A stretch of DNA of 47,052 bases from an uncultured Clostridia bacterium (GCA_945928315.1 CAMENN010000010.1:1-47052), one strand, 5' to 3'; positions 1-8,999 are shown, numbered from the stretch's first letter. Numbers and translations: made by a program. The notes: generated by a model not told the origin, from the letters alone.

Positions 1-289
1 TCACGATGATGATGCGGTAGCCGCGCGCGGCCGCCACGGACGCCAGGCCGATGCCCGTGTTGCCGGAGGTCGGCTCGATGATCACGGAGCCGGGCTTCAG
101 CAGGCCCTTCTGCTCTGCATCGTCAATCATCGCCTTGGCGATGCGGTCCTTCACGGACCCGGCGGGGTTGAAGTACTCCAGCTTGGCCAGCACGCGCGCA
201 GAAAGCGCGTCGTTCTTTTCGATGTGCGTCAGCTCCAGCAGCGGGGTTTTGCCGATCAACTGGTCGGCGGATGTATAGATATGGCTCAT
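1..289 (-). CDS. cysK: Cysteine synthase A (O-acetylserine sulfhydrylase), N-terminal part
   Basis: This PLP enzyme makes cysteine from O-acetylserine and sulfide in the cytoplasm. The first 96 residues are visible; the gene runs off the left edge. The protein begins [20 protein letters not shown] and carries the PLP-lysine motif NPAGSVKDR (Lys about residue 45) and the substrate loop [12 protein letters not shown]. The ATG at 289 follows a GGAGG site. The gene diverges from the Rrf2 regulator at 522, a pairing common for cysteine genes in Bacillota, and a palindrome lies at its predicted transcription start. CysK rather than CysM is chosen from this N-terminal sequence alone. Confidence 0.93.
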   Translation of the reverse strand, partial: MSHIYTSADQLIGKTPLLELTHIEKNDALSARVLAKLEYFNPAGSVKDRIAKAMIDDAEQKGLLKPGSVIIEPTSGNTGIGLASVAAARGYRIIIV

Positions 290-385
290 GATGCGTTCCT
301 CCATTCGTTGATTCATTTTCTGCGGGCGGTCATGCGGTCCGCGTCAACATCGGAAGAACGAAGCGGTTCCCTCTCCCATCGTTTT

Positions 386-412
386 ATACCAACCTTTCAA
401 GTAGGTTAGTAT
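386..412. promoter_or_regulatory. Candidate Rrf2/IscR-type operator at the cysK start point
   Basis: Inverted repeat ATACCAACCT-N7-AGGTTAGTAT, with 9 of 10 arm positions matching. It lies just downstream of the cysK -10 box, so a bound regulator would cover the start point and repress. The outer ATA...TAT and total length of 27 resemble IscR type 1 sites. Binding by the adjacent regulator is inferred. Confidence 0.65.
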
Positions 413-413
413 G

Positions 414-443
414 ATTATATGCCGGGAGGGAGGATTCTGTCAA
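414..443 (-). promoter_or_regulatory. cysK promoter
   Basis: On the minus strand, TTGACA (438-443) is followed after 18 bp by TATAAT (414-419): both boxes are perfect sigma-A consensus. Such a strong promoter fits a gene controlled mainly by a repressor. Confidence 0.85.
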
Positions 444-465
444 GAGTTTTTTCCAAAATCCGGGA

Positions 466-495
466 TTGATTTTCCGATTAACCCGGCTGTATAAT
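466..495 (+). promoter_or_regulatory. Promoter of the Rrf2 regulator
   Basis: TTGATT (466-471), 18 bp spacer, TATAAT (490-495). It stands back to back with the cysK promoter, and its start point lies a few bases before the ribosome site at about 506-511. Confidence 0.75.
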
Positions 496-521
496 AGGTT
501 GATCGGAAAGGAGCGATTCGG

Positions 522-947
522 ATGCTGATTTCGACGAGGGGGCGCTATGCGCTGCGGGTGATGGTGGATCTGGCGGAGCACCGGTCGGAGGGCTATATTC
601 CGCTCAAGGCCATCGCCGACCGGCAGGAGATCTCCGAGAAGTATCTGGAGAGCATCGTCGTGCTGTTGGTGAAGGCGAAGATGCTGGACGGCGTGCGCGG
701 CAAGGGCGGCGGCTACCGGCTCACGCGCGCGCCCGGGCAGTATACGGTGGGCAGCGTGCTGCGGCTGACGGAAAAGTCGCTGGCGCCGGTGCCCTGCGTG
801 GAGCAGGAGGGCTGCGCGCGCGCGGCGGAGTGCCGCATGCTGCCGCTGTGGCAGGGGCTCGACCGGGTCATCACCGAGTACTTGGACGGCTTCACCATCG
901 AGGACCTCATGCGGCAGAGCGAGCCTGGCAACGACTATGTGATCTGA
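522..947 (+). CDS. Rrf2-family (IscR-like) transcriptional regulator
   Basis: A 141-residue DNA-binding repressor of the Rrf2 family. It starts with the family signature MLISTRGRYALRVMVDLA, followed by a winged helix (about 1-70, with the KGGGYRL wing). Cysteines fall at 92, 98 and 104, the same spacing and numbering as the [2Fe-2S] ligands of E. coli IscR; the fourth IscR ligand, His107, is Leu here. Regulators of this shape sense Fe-S or cysteine status. Divergence from cysK and the palindrome at 386-412 make cysK the likely target. It could be a CymR-type cysteine regulator, but the three cysteines favour an Fe-S or redox input. The ATG at 522 follows AAGGAG. Confidence 0.88.
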   Translation: MLISTRGRYALRVMVDLAEHRSEGYIPLKAIADRQEISEKYLESIVVLLVKAKMLDGVRGKGGGYRLTRAPGQYTVGSVLRLTEKSLAPVPCVEQEGCARAAECRMLPLWQGLDRVITEYLDGFTIEDLMRQSEPGNDYVI

Positions 948-979
948 TCCAGCTCCGCGTGCGGAGCGGGACGACTTTT

Positions 980-1010
980 GGCATGGGACGGACAGCCCCA
1001 TGCCTTTTTT
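980..1010 (+). terminator. Rho-independent terminator after the Rrf2 gene
   Basis: GGCATGGG (980-987) pairs with CCCATGCC (997-1004) around a 9-base loop, followed by six T. Confidence 0.85.
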
Positions 1011-1091
1011 CTAACCCGAAACCGGCTTTTCCGGCCCCCCTGTGCATGGAGCAAATGGAGCCATGAATGCCGGAAAAAGGAAAAAAGGGGG

Positions 1092-1120
1092 TTGAAAAAA
1101 GCGAATACAGCAGTTATGAT
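1092..1120 (+). promoter_or_regulatory. Promoter of the M3 peptidase reading frame
   Basis: TTGAAA (1092-1097), 17 bp spacer, TATGAT (1115-1120), about 90 bp before the start codon at 1210. The leader between them is GC-rich and holds no gene. Confidence 0.6.
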
Positions 1121-1209
1121 GTGAGTATTGCATCTGTAAAGCCCGGAAGCTGCAATTCCGGCGCGGCGGAGGCGGACGGGCCGCCCGATTCACTGCAAAG
1201 GGGAGAACG

Positions 1210-2370
1210 ATGATGCACTTTCGCGACATGCCCTACCGGCGGGTCACCTATGAGGAGATCGAGGCGGAATACCGGGCACTCTTCCGGGATGTGCAGGCTG
1301 TCGCCTGCGAGGATGACTGCCTGCGGGTTTTGCAGCGGCAGTACCGGCTCGGCGACGCCATGACCCCCATTGACCTGTGCTATGTCCGCCACGGCATGGA
1401 CGTGAACGACCCGTTCTATGCGCGGGAGCAGGCCTATTACGACGACATCGGGCCGAAAATCTCGGCGCTGAGGAACCGCTTCGGCGAGCTGCTGGTGAAG
1501 TCGCCCTTTGCGGACTGCTTCGAGCGGCTGATGGGGTCCTTCGCGTTCACCCTCATCCGCACGGGGCTCATGGGCGACGACAGCAGCCTGATCCCGCTTC
1601 AGCAGGAGGAAAACGCGCTGCTGAGCCGCTACAACCAGCTGGTGTCCAACGCGAAGGCGGACTACGGCGGCGTCCGGGTCAGCCGCAGCAGCCTGGCCCG
1701 GGACCAGCAGTCCCCGGACAGGGCGGTCAGGCGCAGGGCGTATCAGGCCGCCGTCGATTCCTGGGAGGAGCAGCGCGCAGAGCTGGAGGATATCTACGAC
1801 AGCCTGGTGAAAAACCGCGACCGGCAGGCAAAGGCTCTGGGCTTTGCGAGCTTTGTGGAGCTGAGCTACCTGCGCATGAACCGCATCGGCTACACGCCGG
1901 AGGATGTGCGGCGCTTCCGGGAGCAGGTGAAGGCACAGCTGGTGCCCGTGGCGGCGGCGCTCTGCGAGCGCCGCAGGCAGCGGCTGGGGCTTGAGCACCT
2001 GTACCCCTACGACGACGGGATCTTCTTTCCGGAGGGCAATCCCGTGCCGCTGAGGGATGAGCAGTTCTGCCTTCGCATGACCCGGCGCATGTACGGCGAA
2101 TTGTCCCCGGAGACGAAGGCCTACATCGACTTTCTGATGGACAACGGCCTGTACGATGTGACCATGCGGGACGGCAAGCTCTCGGGCGGCTACTGCACGC
2201 AGCTTGAAGCCTATCGTGCGCCGTTCATCTTCGCCAACCTTGACGGCACCAGCGAAAACGCCTACATCATGACGCACGAGGGCGGGCACGGCTTCTACTT
2301 CTATCTCAAGCGCGGCGAGGCCATCCGCGAGCGCGGCTGGTATACGCCGGAGATGGCGGAGACGCACGCC
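1210..2370 (+). pseudogene. M3-family oligoendopeptidase (PepF-like), 3' part missing
   Basis: Zinc peptidase of the M3 family, cytosolic, degrading imported oligopeptides. About 387 codons match the family, beginning MHFRDMPYRRV and reaching the zinc site MTHEGGHGFYFY (HExxH) and then ETHA. In intact relatives that last motif continues as a Met-Ser-Met-Glu-Phe-like segment and about 150-180 more residues. Here the family match stops at about 2370 and the frame runs on to 2553 in low-complexity Arg/Ser/Pro sequence, which is the shadow of an ABC ATPase in another frame. The catalytic domain is therefore incomplete and activity is unlikely. The start is ATG 1210 or 1213 after AAAGGGGAGAACG. 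The break is either a real deletion or an assembly chimera. Confidence 0.85.
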
Positions 2371-3248
2371 TGCGGGCGTTTATCGCCGGGCAGAGAGCGC
2401 AGATCCGCTCCGCCCGCGACGTCCACAAGAACTGCGTCGAGCTCTACCGCAGGCGGCTGGCGCGCGAGATCAACGAGGCCTACGACGAGAAGGAGCGGAC
2501 TGCGGCGCCCGCGGAGCGGGAAAGGCTCGCCGCGGAGCGGGCGGCCCGGCTGAAGGCGGCGTCCAAAGAGAACATCGTCACGCAGATCCAGATGATCTTC
2601 CAGGATCCGATCGCCTCGCTGGACCCGCGCATGACGGTCCGGGAGATCATCGCGGAGGGCCTGCGGATTCAGGGCATCCGGGACCCCGCGTACATCGATC
2701 AGAAGGTGTTCGAGATGCTGGAGCGCGTGGGCCTGGTCCGGGAGCACGCCGGGCGCTATCCCCACGAGTTCTCCGGCGGCCAGCGCCAGCGCATCGGCAT
2801 CGCCTGGGCCATCGTCATGAATCCCGAGCTGATCATCGCGGATGAGCCGGTCAGCGCGCTGGATGTTTCCATCCAGGCGCAGGTCATCAACCTGCTTAAC
2901 GAGCTCCGGGAGGAGATGAAGCTGACGATCCTCTTCATCGCCCACGACCTGTCCGTCGTGAAGTACTTTTCCGACAGGATCATCGTGATGTACTTCGGCA
3001 GGATCGTGGAGATCGCACAGGCCGACGAGCTGTTTGCCCATCCGCTTCACCCGTACACGCAGTCCCTGCTCTCGGCCATCCCCCTGCCCGATCCCCATGA
3101 TGAGCGGCAGCGCAGGCGGACGGTCTATGTGCCCGGCGGGGCGCAGGACGGCGAGCAGCCCGAGCTGCGGGAGGTCACGCCCGGTCACCTGGTCAGCTGC
3201 ACCCGCAGCGGGCTGGAAGCGTGCCGGAGAAAGCTGGGGCAGGCATGA
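2371..3248 (+). pseudogene. Oligopeptide ABC transporter ATPase (OppF/DppF type), 5' part missing
   Basis: Second half of a peptide-importer ATPase. From about 2371 the frame of codons starting at multiples of three reads through a charged helical stretch (VELYRRRLAREINEAY...) into the Q-loop QMIFQDPIASLDPR, the signature FSGGQRQRIGIA, Walker B LIIADEPVSALD, the switch HDLSVV, and the C-terminal oligopeptide-transporter tail (HPYTQSLLSAIPLPDP). Walker A and everything before it is absent. An ATG at 2592 would give 218 residues that still lack the nucleotide-binding P-loop. The stop overlaps the next start by four bases (ATGA, 3245-3248), so the downstream operon order looks original. Confidence 0.85.
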
Positions 3249-3670
3249 ACAGAAAAAAGACGCTGATCACCTGGGCAATCCTGCTGGCCGTGGAGGCCGC
3301 CATCGTGCTGCTCGTGGCCGGCTTTGAGCTGAGCAGCCGCGGAGGCGGGACCGCCCCGCTCATGCAGTCCCTGAGCGACGGCTTTTTCGCCGCCTCCGTG
3401 CTGGTCATCGGCTGCGGCCTGCTGGTCTGCATCCAGGAGGCGGGCAATTTCTACGGTATCCAGTTTCTTTTTCACACGCTGACGCGCCGGTTTTTCCCGA
3501 ACAGGGAGCGCGCGGACAGCAAAACGACCTACTTTGACTACTGCCTGGAGAAGAGAGAGCGGCGGGCGGCGGAGGGCAAATCCCCGGCGAAGGCGGCGAT
3601 GCTCCTGTCGGGGCTTGGCTGCCTGGCGCTGGCCGTACTGTTCACCGCGCTGTTCTACAGGCTGTCGTGA
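3245..3670 (+). CDS. DUF3899-type small membrane protein
   Basis: A 141-residue membrane protein of unknown function. Hydrophobic spans lie at about residues 7-26, 45-66 and 116-137. The middle section (a Gly-rich span, then a loop with Phe/Tyr and a conserved-looking YFDYCLEKRERR) resembles DUF3899, which is often encoded beside peptide ABC transporters. The ATG at 3245 overlaps the ATPase remnant stop, indicating translational coupling. An upstream in-frame ATG at 3221 is less likely because it would lie inside that gene. Confidence 0.7.
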   Translation: MNRKKTLITWAILLAVEAAIVLLVAGFELSSRGGGTAPLMQSLSDGFFAASVLVIGCGLLVCIQEAGNFYGIQFLFHTLTRRFFPNRERADSKTTYFDYCLEKRERRAAEGKSPAKAAMLLSGLGCLALAVLFTALFYRLS

Positions 3671-3694
3671 GCGGCGGAGGAGGGAAAGAGCGAT

Positions 3695-4366
3695 TTGGAC
3701 GCGGCATACAGCGCGGAGGGGAAGACCCTCAGCATCCTCGGGGACAGCTATTCGGCCTTCGCGGGGTACATCCCCGAGGGGCAGGCGACCTACTATCCGC
3801 GGCCGGAGGCCGTGCCGGACGTGCTGCGCGTGGAGGACACGTGGTGGCATCAGCTCGCGGCGAGCCGGGGCATGCGGATTCTGGCAAACGACAGCTACTC
3901 CGGCTCGACGGTCTGCGCGGATGTGCGCGACGGGCAGCCGCCGGAGTCGGCGTTCATCGTGCGCATGCACAGGACGCTGTCGGGCGCGGGCATCGGCGGC
4001 GAGCGGCCGGATGTGATCGTGCTCTTCGGCGCGACCAACGACAGCTGGCTGGACAGGCGGATCGGGCAGGTGCAGTTTGACGGCTTCACGCAGGAGGACC
4101 TGCACGCCGTGCTGCCCGCGTACTGCCACATGGCGGCGTATGTCACGCAGCACAATCCGCAGGCGCGGGTGCTCTGCGTCATCAACGACATCATCAAGCC
4201 GGAGATCCGGGCGGGCATGCTGGCGGCGGCACGGCACGTCCATGCGGAGCCGGTGGAGCTGGCGGACATCGACAGGGCCTGCGGCCATCCGACGAGGCTG
4301 GGCATGCGCCGGATCGCGAAGCAGATTGCGCGGGCACTGGAGCTGGCCCCCGGGGGAGCACCCTGA
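3695..4366 (+). CDS. SGNH/GDSL-family hydrolase
   Basis: A 223-residue esterase-fold protein without a signal peptide. Block I is LSILGDSYSAFAG with the nucleophilic Ser in GDSY; block III is GATNDSW; the C-terminal GHPTRLGM supplies the usual catalytic His. SGNH enzymes remove acyl or acetyl groups from lipids, sugars or glycans; the substrate cannot be read here. The start is TTG at 3695, placed 7-10 bases after GGAGGAGGGAAAG; no in-frame ATG precedes the GDSY block. It is the last gene of the disrupted peptidase-transporter operon, 24 bp after DUF3899. Confidence 0.82.
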   Translation: MDAAYSAEGKTLSILGDSYSAFAGYIPEGQATYYPRPEAVPDVLRVEDTWWHQLAASRGMRILANDSYSGSTVCADVRDGQPPESAFIVRMHRTLSGAGIGGERPDVIVLFGATNDSWLDRRIGQVQFDGFTQEDLHAVLPAYCHMAAYVTQHNPQARVLCVINDIIKPEIRAGMLAAARHVHAEPVELADIDRACGHPTRLGMRRIAKQIARALELAPGGAP

Positions 4367-4386
4367 CAAACTGTGGATGCAAAGGC

Positions 4387-4405
4387 CCGGCGCTGCATGC
4401 GCCGG
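4387..4405 (+). other. Perfect hairpin downstream of the SGNH gene
   Basis: CCGGCGC and GCGCCGG flank a TGCAT loop; there is no T-run directly after it. A second short hairpin (CCCGC, A-rich loop, GCGGG) lies at 4448-4464. They may end the upstream transcript, but neither is a classic terminator. Confidence 0.35.
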
Positions 4406-4526
4406 TGAATGGCCATGCATAACCGAAAGCCGGCCGGCGGAGGGAATCCCGCAAAAAACGCGGGACGTTATTCGATTCCGGAGGAACGGTTTTTTGAATA
4501 TTCCCGGAATGTGCTGAATACTCCGG

Positions 4527-4555
4527 TTGACAGCCCCGGGGAACGGCGATATAAT
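4527..4555 (+). promoter_or_regulatory. Promoter of the peptide-importer operon
   Basis: TTGACA (4527-4532), 17 bp, TATAAT (4550-4555): full consensus. The ribosome site AAGGAGAG lies at about 4579-4586, before the ATG at 4593. Confidence 0.88.
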
Positions 4556-4592
4556 GGGGGCAAATTCTTTCAATACACAAGGAGAGAGACCC

Positions 4593-6104
4593 ATGAAGAA
4601 GAACCTGCTGAAGGCGCTGGCTGCGCTGATGGCCATCCTGCTGCTGGCGACGGGCTGTGCGCTGGCCGAAGCACGCGATACGCTGGTCTGGGCGATGAGC
4701 GCCGAGCCGGCCAGCCTCGATCCGATGAACACGGCGAGCATGAACACCTTCACCATCACCTACGCGCTCTATGACTGCCTGACCATCTCCGATGGCAACG
4801 GCGGCTACAAGCCCTATCTGGCTGACGAGATCACCGTCAGCGAGGACGGCCTCGTCTACACGGTGAAGCTGACCAAGGACGTGTACTTCCAGGACGGCTC
4901 CAAGCTGACCGTGGAGGACATCAAGTATTCCCTCGACCGCACCATCGCCGCGGGCTGGGCGTTTGACATGACGCTGTGCATCGACGAGGTGGCCGTGATC
5001 GACGACACCACGGTGGAAATCCGGCTCAACACGCCGTTTGGCGGCATGATGGGCAGCCTGGCCTCGCCGTTCTTCTCCATCATGAGCAAGGCCTACTGCG
5101 AGAGCGTGGGCAACGACGCGATCAAACGCCAGCCGATGGGCACCGGCGCCTACAGGCTCACCGAGTGGGCGAGCGGCGACCACATCACGCTGGAGGCGAA
5201 CGAGAACTACTTCGCCGGCGCGCCCTCTATCAAGACGATCATCTGCAAGCCGATCAGCGACAAGAACACCGGCATGATCGCGCTGCAGAACGGCGAAATC
5301 GACACCTTCATGAACGTGAACCCCACGGACATCTCCGCGGTGGAGGCGGACGAGAACCTCGTGCTCTACGCCTGCAATGCGGCAAGCGTGCTGTCCCTCA
5401 ACATGAACATCGAGGACCCGGTCCTCAGCAATGAGAAGGTGCGCCAGGCGATCTGCATGGCCATCAACAAGGACGACATCATCATCGGCGCGCTCGAGGG
5501 CCGCGGCACGCCCGCCAACAGCGCGATCCCGACGGTCTGCGCCGGCTACTCCTCCGAGACGCCCGGCACGACCTTTGACATGGCCAGGGCCAAGGAGCTC
5601 CTCGCTGAGGCCGGCTATCCCGACGGCGTGAGCCTCAAGCTCTGCCTCAAGGAGGACACCACCAACCAGAAGGTCGCGACGGTCATCCAGGCGTACCTGA
5701 GCATGATCGGCATCCAGGTGGAGATCGAGCTGATGGAGGGCGGCGCCTACACGACGGCCGTCTACGCCAACGGCGATTACCAGATGACCATCAGCTCCTG
5801 GTCCGCGATGTTCCTCGACGCGTATTCCGTCATGTACAGCCAGTTCCACAAGGACTGCTACGGCGGAACGGGCAACATCACGCACGTGGTGGACGACGAG
5901 CTCAGCGGCCTGCTGGAGGCCGCCGCGAAGGCGAGTGACGAGGACAAGGTCGCGGCCTACGACGCGGTCTGCGCGAACATCCTGGAGCACGCCTATCAGC
6001 TGCCGCTGGTCTATCAGCAGACGACGATCACCGCGACCAAAGAGCTCAAGGGCCTTGAGGCCAGCCCGCTGGGCTGCTACATGCTCAAGGACCTCAGCTT
6101 CTGA
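4593..6104 (+). CDS. Peptide ABC transporter substrate-binding protein (family 5)
   Basis: A 503-residue extracellular binding protein for di- or oligopeptides. The N-terminus is MKKNLLKALAALMAILLLATGCALA: a signal sequence that could be cut after ALA or lipidated at the Cys of ATGC. The mature part starts DTLVWAMSAEPASLDPMN, the family-5 (SBP_bac_5) opening, with VEDIKYSLDR and NEKVRQAICMAINKDDI further on. It heads an operon with two permeases, two ATPases and an aminopeptidase. A hairpin after its stop probably lets it be made in excess over the membrane parts. Nickel or other SBP_bac_5 ligands are possible, but the downstream peptidase supports peptides. Confidence 0.92.
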   Translation: MKKNLLKALAALMAILLLATGCALAEARDTLVWAMSAEPASLDPMNTASMNTFTITYALYDCLTISDGNGGYKPYLADEITVSEDGLVYTVKLTKDVYFQDGSKLTVEDIKYSLDRTIAAGWAFDMTLCIDEVAVIDDTTVEIRLNTPFGGMMGSLASPFFSIMSKAYCESVGNDAIKRQPMGTGAYRLTEWASGDHITLEANENYFAGAPSIKTIICKPISDKNTGMIALQNGEIDTFMNVNPTDISAVEADENLVLYACNAASVLSLNMNIEDPVLSNEKVRQAICMAINKDDIIIGALEGRGTPANSAIPTVCAGYSSETPGTTFDMARAKELLAEAGYPDGVSLKLCLKEDTTNQKVATVIQAYLSMIGIQVEIELMEGGAYTTAVYANGDYQMTISSWSAMFLDAYSVMYSQFHKDCYGGTGNITHVVDDELSGLLEAAAKASDEDKVAAYDAVCANILEHAYQLPLVYQQTTITATKELKGLEASPLGCYMLKDLSF

Positions 6105-6132
6105 CCGTCCGGGCACGGCGAATGGACACAGA

Positions 6133-6164
6133 GGGAGGGACAGTGTTGGCTGTCCCTTCCTTTT
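6133..6164 (+). terminator. Attenuating hairpin between binding-protein and permease genes
   Basis: GGGAGGGACAG (6133-6143) pairs with CTGTCCCTTCC (6150-6160) in an 11 bp stem with one G-U pair, then TTTT. It probably stops some transcripts and protects the 3' end of the binding-protein message; permease genes follow with no other promoter visible. Confidence 0.7.
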
Positions 6165-6197
6165 CAGGTCTGCCGGTCTCAACAAAGGGGTGTAACG

Positions 6198-7130
6198 ATG
6201 GCAAAATATGTGCTCAAACGTCTGGCGATGATGATCCTCGTCGTGCTGGGCATCTCCTTCATCGTATTTCTGATCATGAACCTGACGCCGGGCAACGCCG
6301 CGCAGATGATCCTCGGCCAGTCGGCCAACCCGGAGCAGGTGGCCAAGCTGGAGGCGGAGCTGGGGCTGGATCAGCCGTTCTTCACGCGCTACTTCAACTT
6401 CATCCTCGGCGCGCTGCGCGGCGATTTCGGCCAGTCCTATCAGACGAGGCTGCCCGTCTTTGACGAGATCCTCGCCCGCTTCCCGACGACGCTGTGCCTG
6501 GCGACGCTGGCCATGATGCTCGCCACGCTCGTCGGCGTGCCGGTCGGCGTCATCTCGGCCATCCGCCAGTACTCCATCGTCGATAACGTCTCCATGGTCA
6601 CGGCGATGCTCTTCGCCTCGCTGCCCAGCTTCGTCATGGGCCTGCTGCTCCAGCTCTCCTTCGCGCTGAACCTCAAGTGGTTCCCGGCGACCGGCGCGGA
6701 TTCGCTCCGGAGCTTCGTGCTCCCGGCGATCACGCTCTCCGCCGGCACGATGGCCACGCTCACCCGCATGACGCGCTCCACGATGCTGGAGGTCATCCGC
6801 GCGGACTATGTGCGCACGGCGCGGGCCAAGGGCGTCGGCGAGCGGCAGATCGTGCTGCGCCACTGCCTGCGCAACGCGCTGCTGCCCATCGTCACGGTCA
6901 TCGGCGTGGACTTCGGCACGGTGCTGGGCGGCTCGGTCGTCATCGAGTCCGTCTTTGCGCTGGGCGGGCTGGGCACGCTGCTCATCACCTCCATCCGCAT
7001 GAAGGACACCCCCGTCGTGATGGCCGCGGTGATGTTCATCACCGTCACCTACAGCCTGGTCAACCTGGCGGTGGACCTGATCTATGCGTTCATTGACCCG
7101 CGGGTCAAGTCGCAGTACACGAAGGGGTGA
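6198..7130 (+). CDS. Peptide ABC transporter permease (DppB type)
   Basis: A 310-residue inner-membrane subunit with six expected spans. It begins MAKYVLKRLAMMILVVLGISFIVFLIMNLTPG, the usual DppB/OppB start, and contains the ATPase-coupling loop RADYVRTARAKGVGERQIVLRHCLRNALLP (about residues 199-228; EAA-like motif). It pairs with the DppC-type permease four bases downstream to form the translocation pore. Confidence 0.93.
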   Translation: MAKYVLKRLAMMILVVLGISFIVFLIMNLTPGNAAQMILGQSANPEQVAKLEAELGLDQPFFTRYFNFILGALRGDFGQSYQTRLPVFDEILARFPTTLCLATLAMMLATLVGVPVGVISAIRQYSIVDNVSMVTAMLFASLPSFVMGLLLQLSFALNLKWFPATGADSLRSFVLPAITLSAGTMATLTRMTRSTMLEVIRADYVRTARAKGVGERQIVLRHCLRNALLPIVTVIGVDFGTVLGGSVVIESVFALGGLGTLLITSIRMKDTPVVMAAVMFITVTYSLVNLAVDLIYAFIDPRVKSQYTKG

Positions 7131-7134
7131 GACG

Positions 7135-8013
7135 ATGAGCGTGAAAGAGAATTCCGCGATCAGGAAGCGCAGCCAGCTTTCCCTGATCTGGCATCGCCTG
7201 CGCCGCAACCGGCTCGCGATGCTCGGCCTGGCGTTGATGAGCGCCATCCTGCTGCTCGCCGTGTTCGCCGACGTGATCGCCGATTACGACACGAAGGTCG
7301 TCGGCATGAATATGGCCGAGCGCCTGCAGACGCCCAGCGCAAAGCACTGGTTCGGCACGGACGGCTACGGGCGCGACGTGTTCGCCCGCATCATCCACGG
7401 CAGCCGCCTGAGCCTGTCGCTGAGCATCATCTCCATGCTGATCGCGGTGGCGGTCGGCAGCATGATCGGCGCGATCTCGGGCTACTTCGGCGGCCGCGTG
7501 GACGACGTGCTCATGCGCCTGATGGACATGCTGCTGGCGATTCCGCCGATGCTCATGTCCATCAGCATCGTCGCGGCGCTCGGGCGCAGCATGGCCAACC
7601 TGATGCTCGCGCTCGCGCTGGCCTATATGCCGGTGTTCGCGCGCGTCATCCGCTCCTCGATCCTCTCGGTCAAGGACCAGGAGTTCGTGGAGGCGGCCCG
7701 CGCGTGCGGCACGAGCGACGCGCGCATCATCCTGCGCCACATCATCCCCAACGCGGTCGGCCCGATCATCGTGCAGGCCACGCTGGCGATGGGCTCCTCC
7801 ATCCTGACGATCTCCTCGCTCAGCTTCATGGGCATGGGCATTCAGCCGCCCCAGCCCGAATGGGGCACGATGCTCTACGAGGGGCGCGACCTGATCCGGA
7901 CCAGCCCCTATCTGGTGATCTTCCCGGGCGCGGCGATCGCCGTGTCCGTACTCTCGCTGAATCTGCTTGGCGACGGCCTGCGCGACGCGCTCGATCCGCG
8001 CCTCAAGAACTGA
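7135..8013 (+). CDS. Peptide ABC transporter permease (DppC type)
   Basis: A 292-residue permease with an N-terminal cytosolic segment (SLIWHRLRRNRLAMLGLAL, typical of OppC_N), the FGTDGYGRDVFARIIHGSR motif after the first span, and the coupling loop EFVEAARACGTSDARIILRHIIPN. The ATG at 7135 follows GGGGTGAGACG; upstream in-frame codons would overlap the previous gene and add no family sequence. Confidence 0.93.
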   Translation: MSVKENSAIRKRSQLSLIWHRLRRNRLAMLGLALMSAILLLAVFADVIADYDTKVVGMNMAERLQTPSAKHWFGTDGYGRDVFARIIHGSRLSLSLSIISMLIAVAVGSMIGAISGYFGGRVDDVLMRLMDMLLAIPPMLMSISIVAALGRSMANLMLALALAYMPVFARVIRSSILSVKDQEFVEAARACGTSDARIILRHIIPNAVGPIIVQATLAMGSSILTISSLSFMGMGIQPPQPEWGTMLYEGRDLIRTSPYLVIFPGAAIAVSVLSLNLLGDGLRDALDPRLKN

Positions 8014-8025
8014 GGAGGGCGAACG

Positions 8026-8999
8026 ATGGGCAATCTGCTTGACATCCGTCATCTGACGGTCGTCTACCACACCGAGGAGGACGAGGTGCACGCGCTGAGC
8101 GACGTGTCCTTCTCGCTGCAAAAGGGCGAAACGCTCGGGCTCGTCGGCGAGACCGGCGCGGGCAAGACGACCACGGCGCTGGCCATCATGGGCCTGCTGC
8201 CCAGGCGCGTGGGCGAGGTTCAGTCCGGCGAGATCCTCTTTGAGGGCCGCGACCTGCTCCGCTGCTCGGACGCGGACATGCGCGCCATCCGCGGCGCGAG
8301 CATCTCCATGATCTTTCAGGACCCGATGACCAGCCTGAACCCCACCATCCGCATCGGCGACCAGATTGCGGAGTCCATCCGCCAGCATCAGCCGGATATG
8401 AAGCGCGCCGACGTGGAGCGCCGCGTCGATGAGATTCTGGAGATGGTGGGCATTCCGGCCGCGCGCAAGCGCGAATACCCGCATCAGTTTTCCGGCGGCA
8501 TGAAGCAGCGCGTGGTCATCGCCATCGCATTGGCGCTGGAGCCGCAGCTGCTCATCGCGGATGAGCCGACGACCGCACTGGACGTGACCATTCAGGCGCA
8601 GGTGCTCCAGATGATGGGCGATTTGCAGCGCCAGCTGGGCACCTCCACGATCCTCATCACGCACGATCTGGGCGTGGTCAGCCAGACCTGCGACCGCGTG
8701 GCCGTCATGTATGCCGGCGAGATCGTGGAGGTCGGCACGGCGGAGGACATCTTCCTGGGGAAGACGCATCACCCGTACACGACGGGCCTGTTCGGCAGCC
8801 TGCCGGACCTGAACCGCGAGACGCGCCGCCTCTCTCCGATCGACGGGCTGATGCCCGACCCGGCGGACCTGCCCAAGGGATGCCGGTTCAACCCGCGCTG
8901 CCCGCACTGCACGGCGCTGTGCCGGGAATGCGAGCCGGAGCTGACCGCCCGGGGCAGCCACGCCATTCGCTGCCACCTGATGGGGAAGGAGGAGAGGGC

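Noticed and set aside
2368-2553. The last 60 or so codons of the M3 peptidase frame as a novel C-terminal domain
   Set aside because: The residues are low-complexity Arg/Ser/Pro and the same bases in another frame continue smoothly into the ABC ATPase, so this is out-of-frame sequence.
4194-7247. A reading frame of about 1,000 codons on the minus strand across the peptide-importer genes
   Set aside because: It is Arg/His/Ala/Asp-rich and mirrors the GC-rich codons of the real plus-strand genes; it has no family motifs and no ribosome site.
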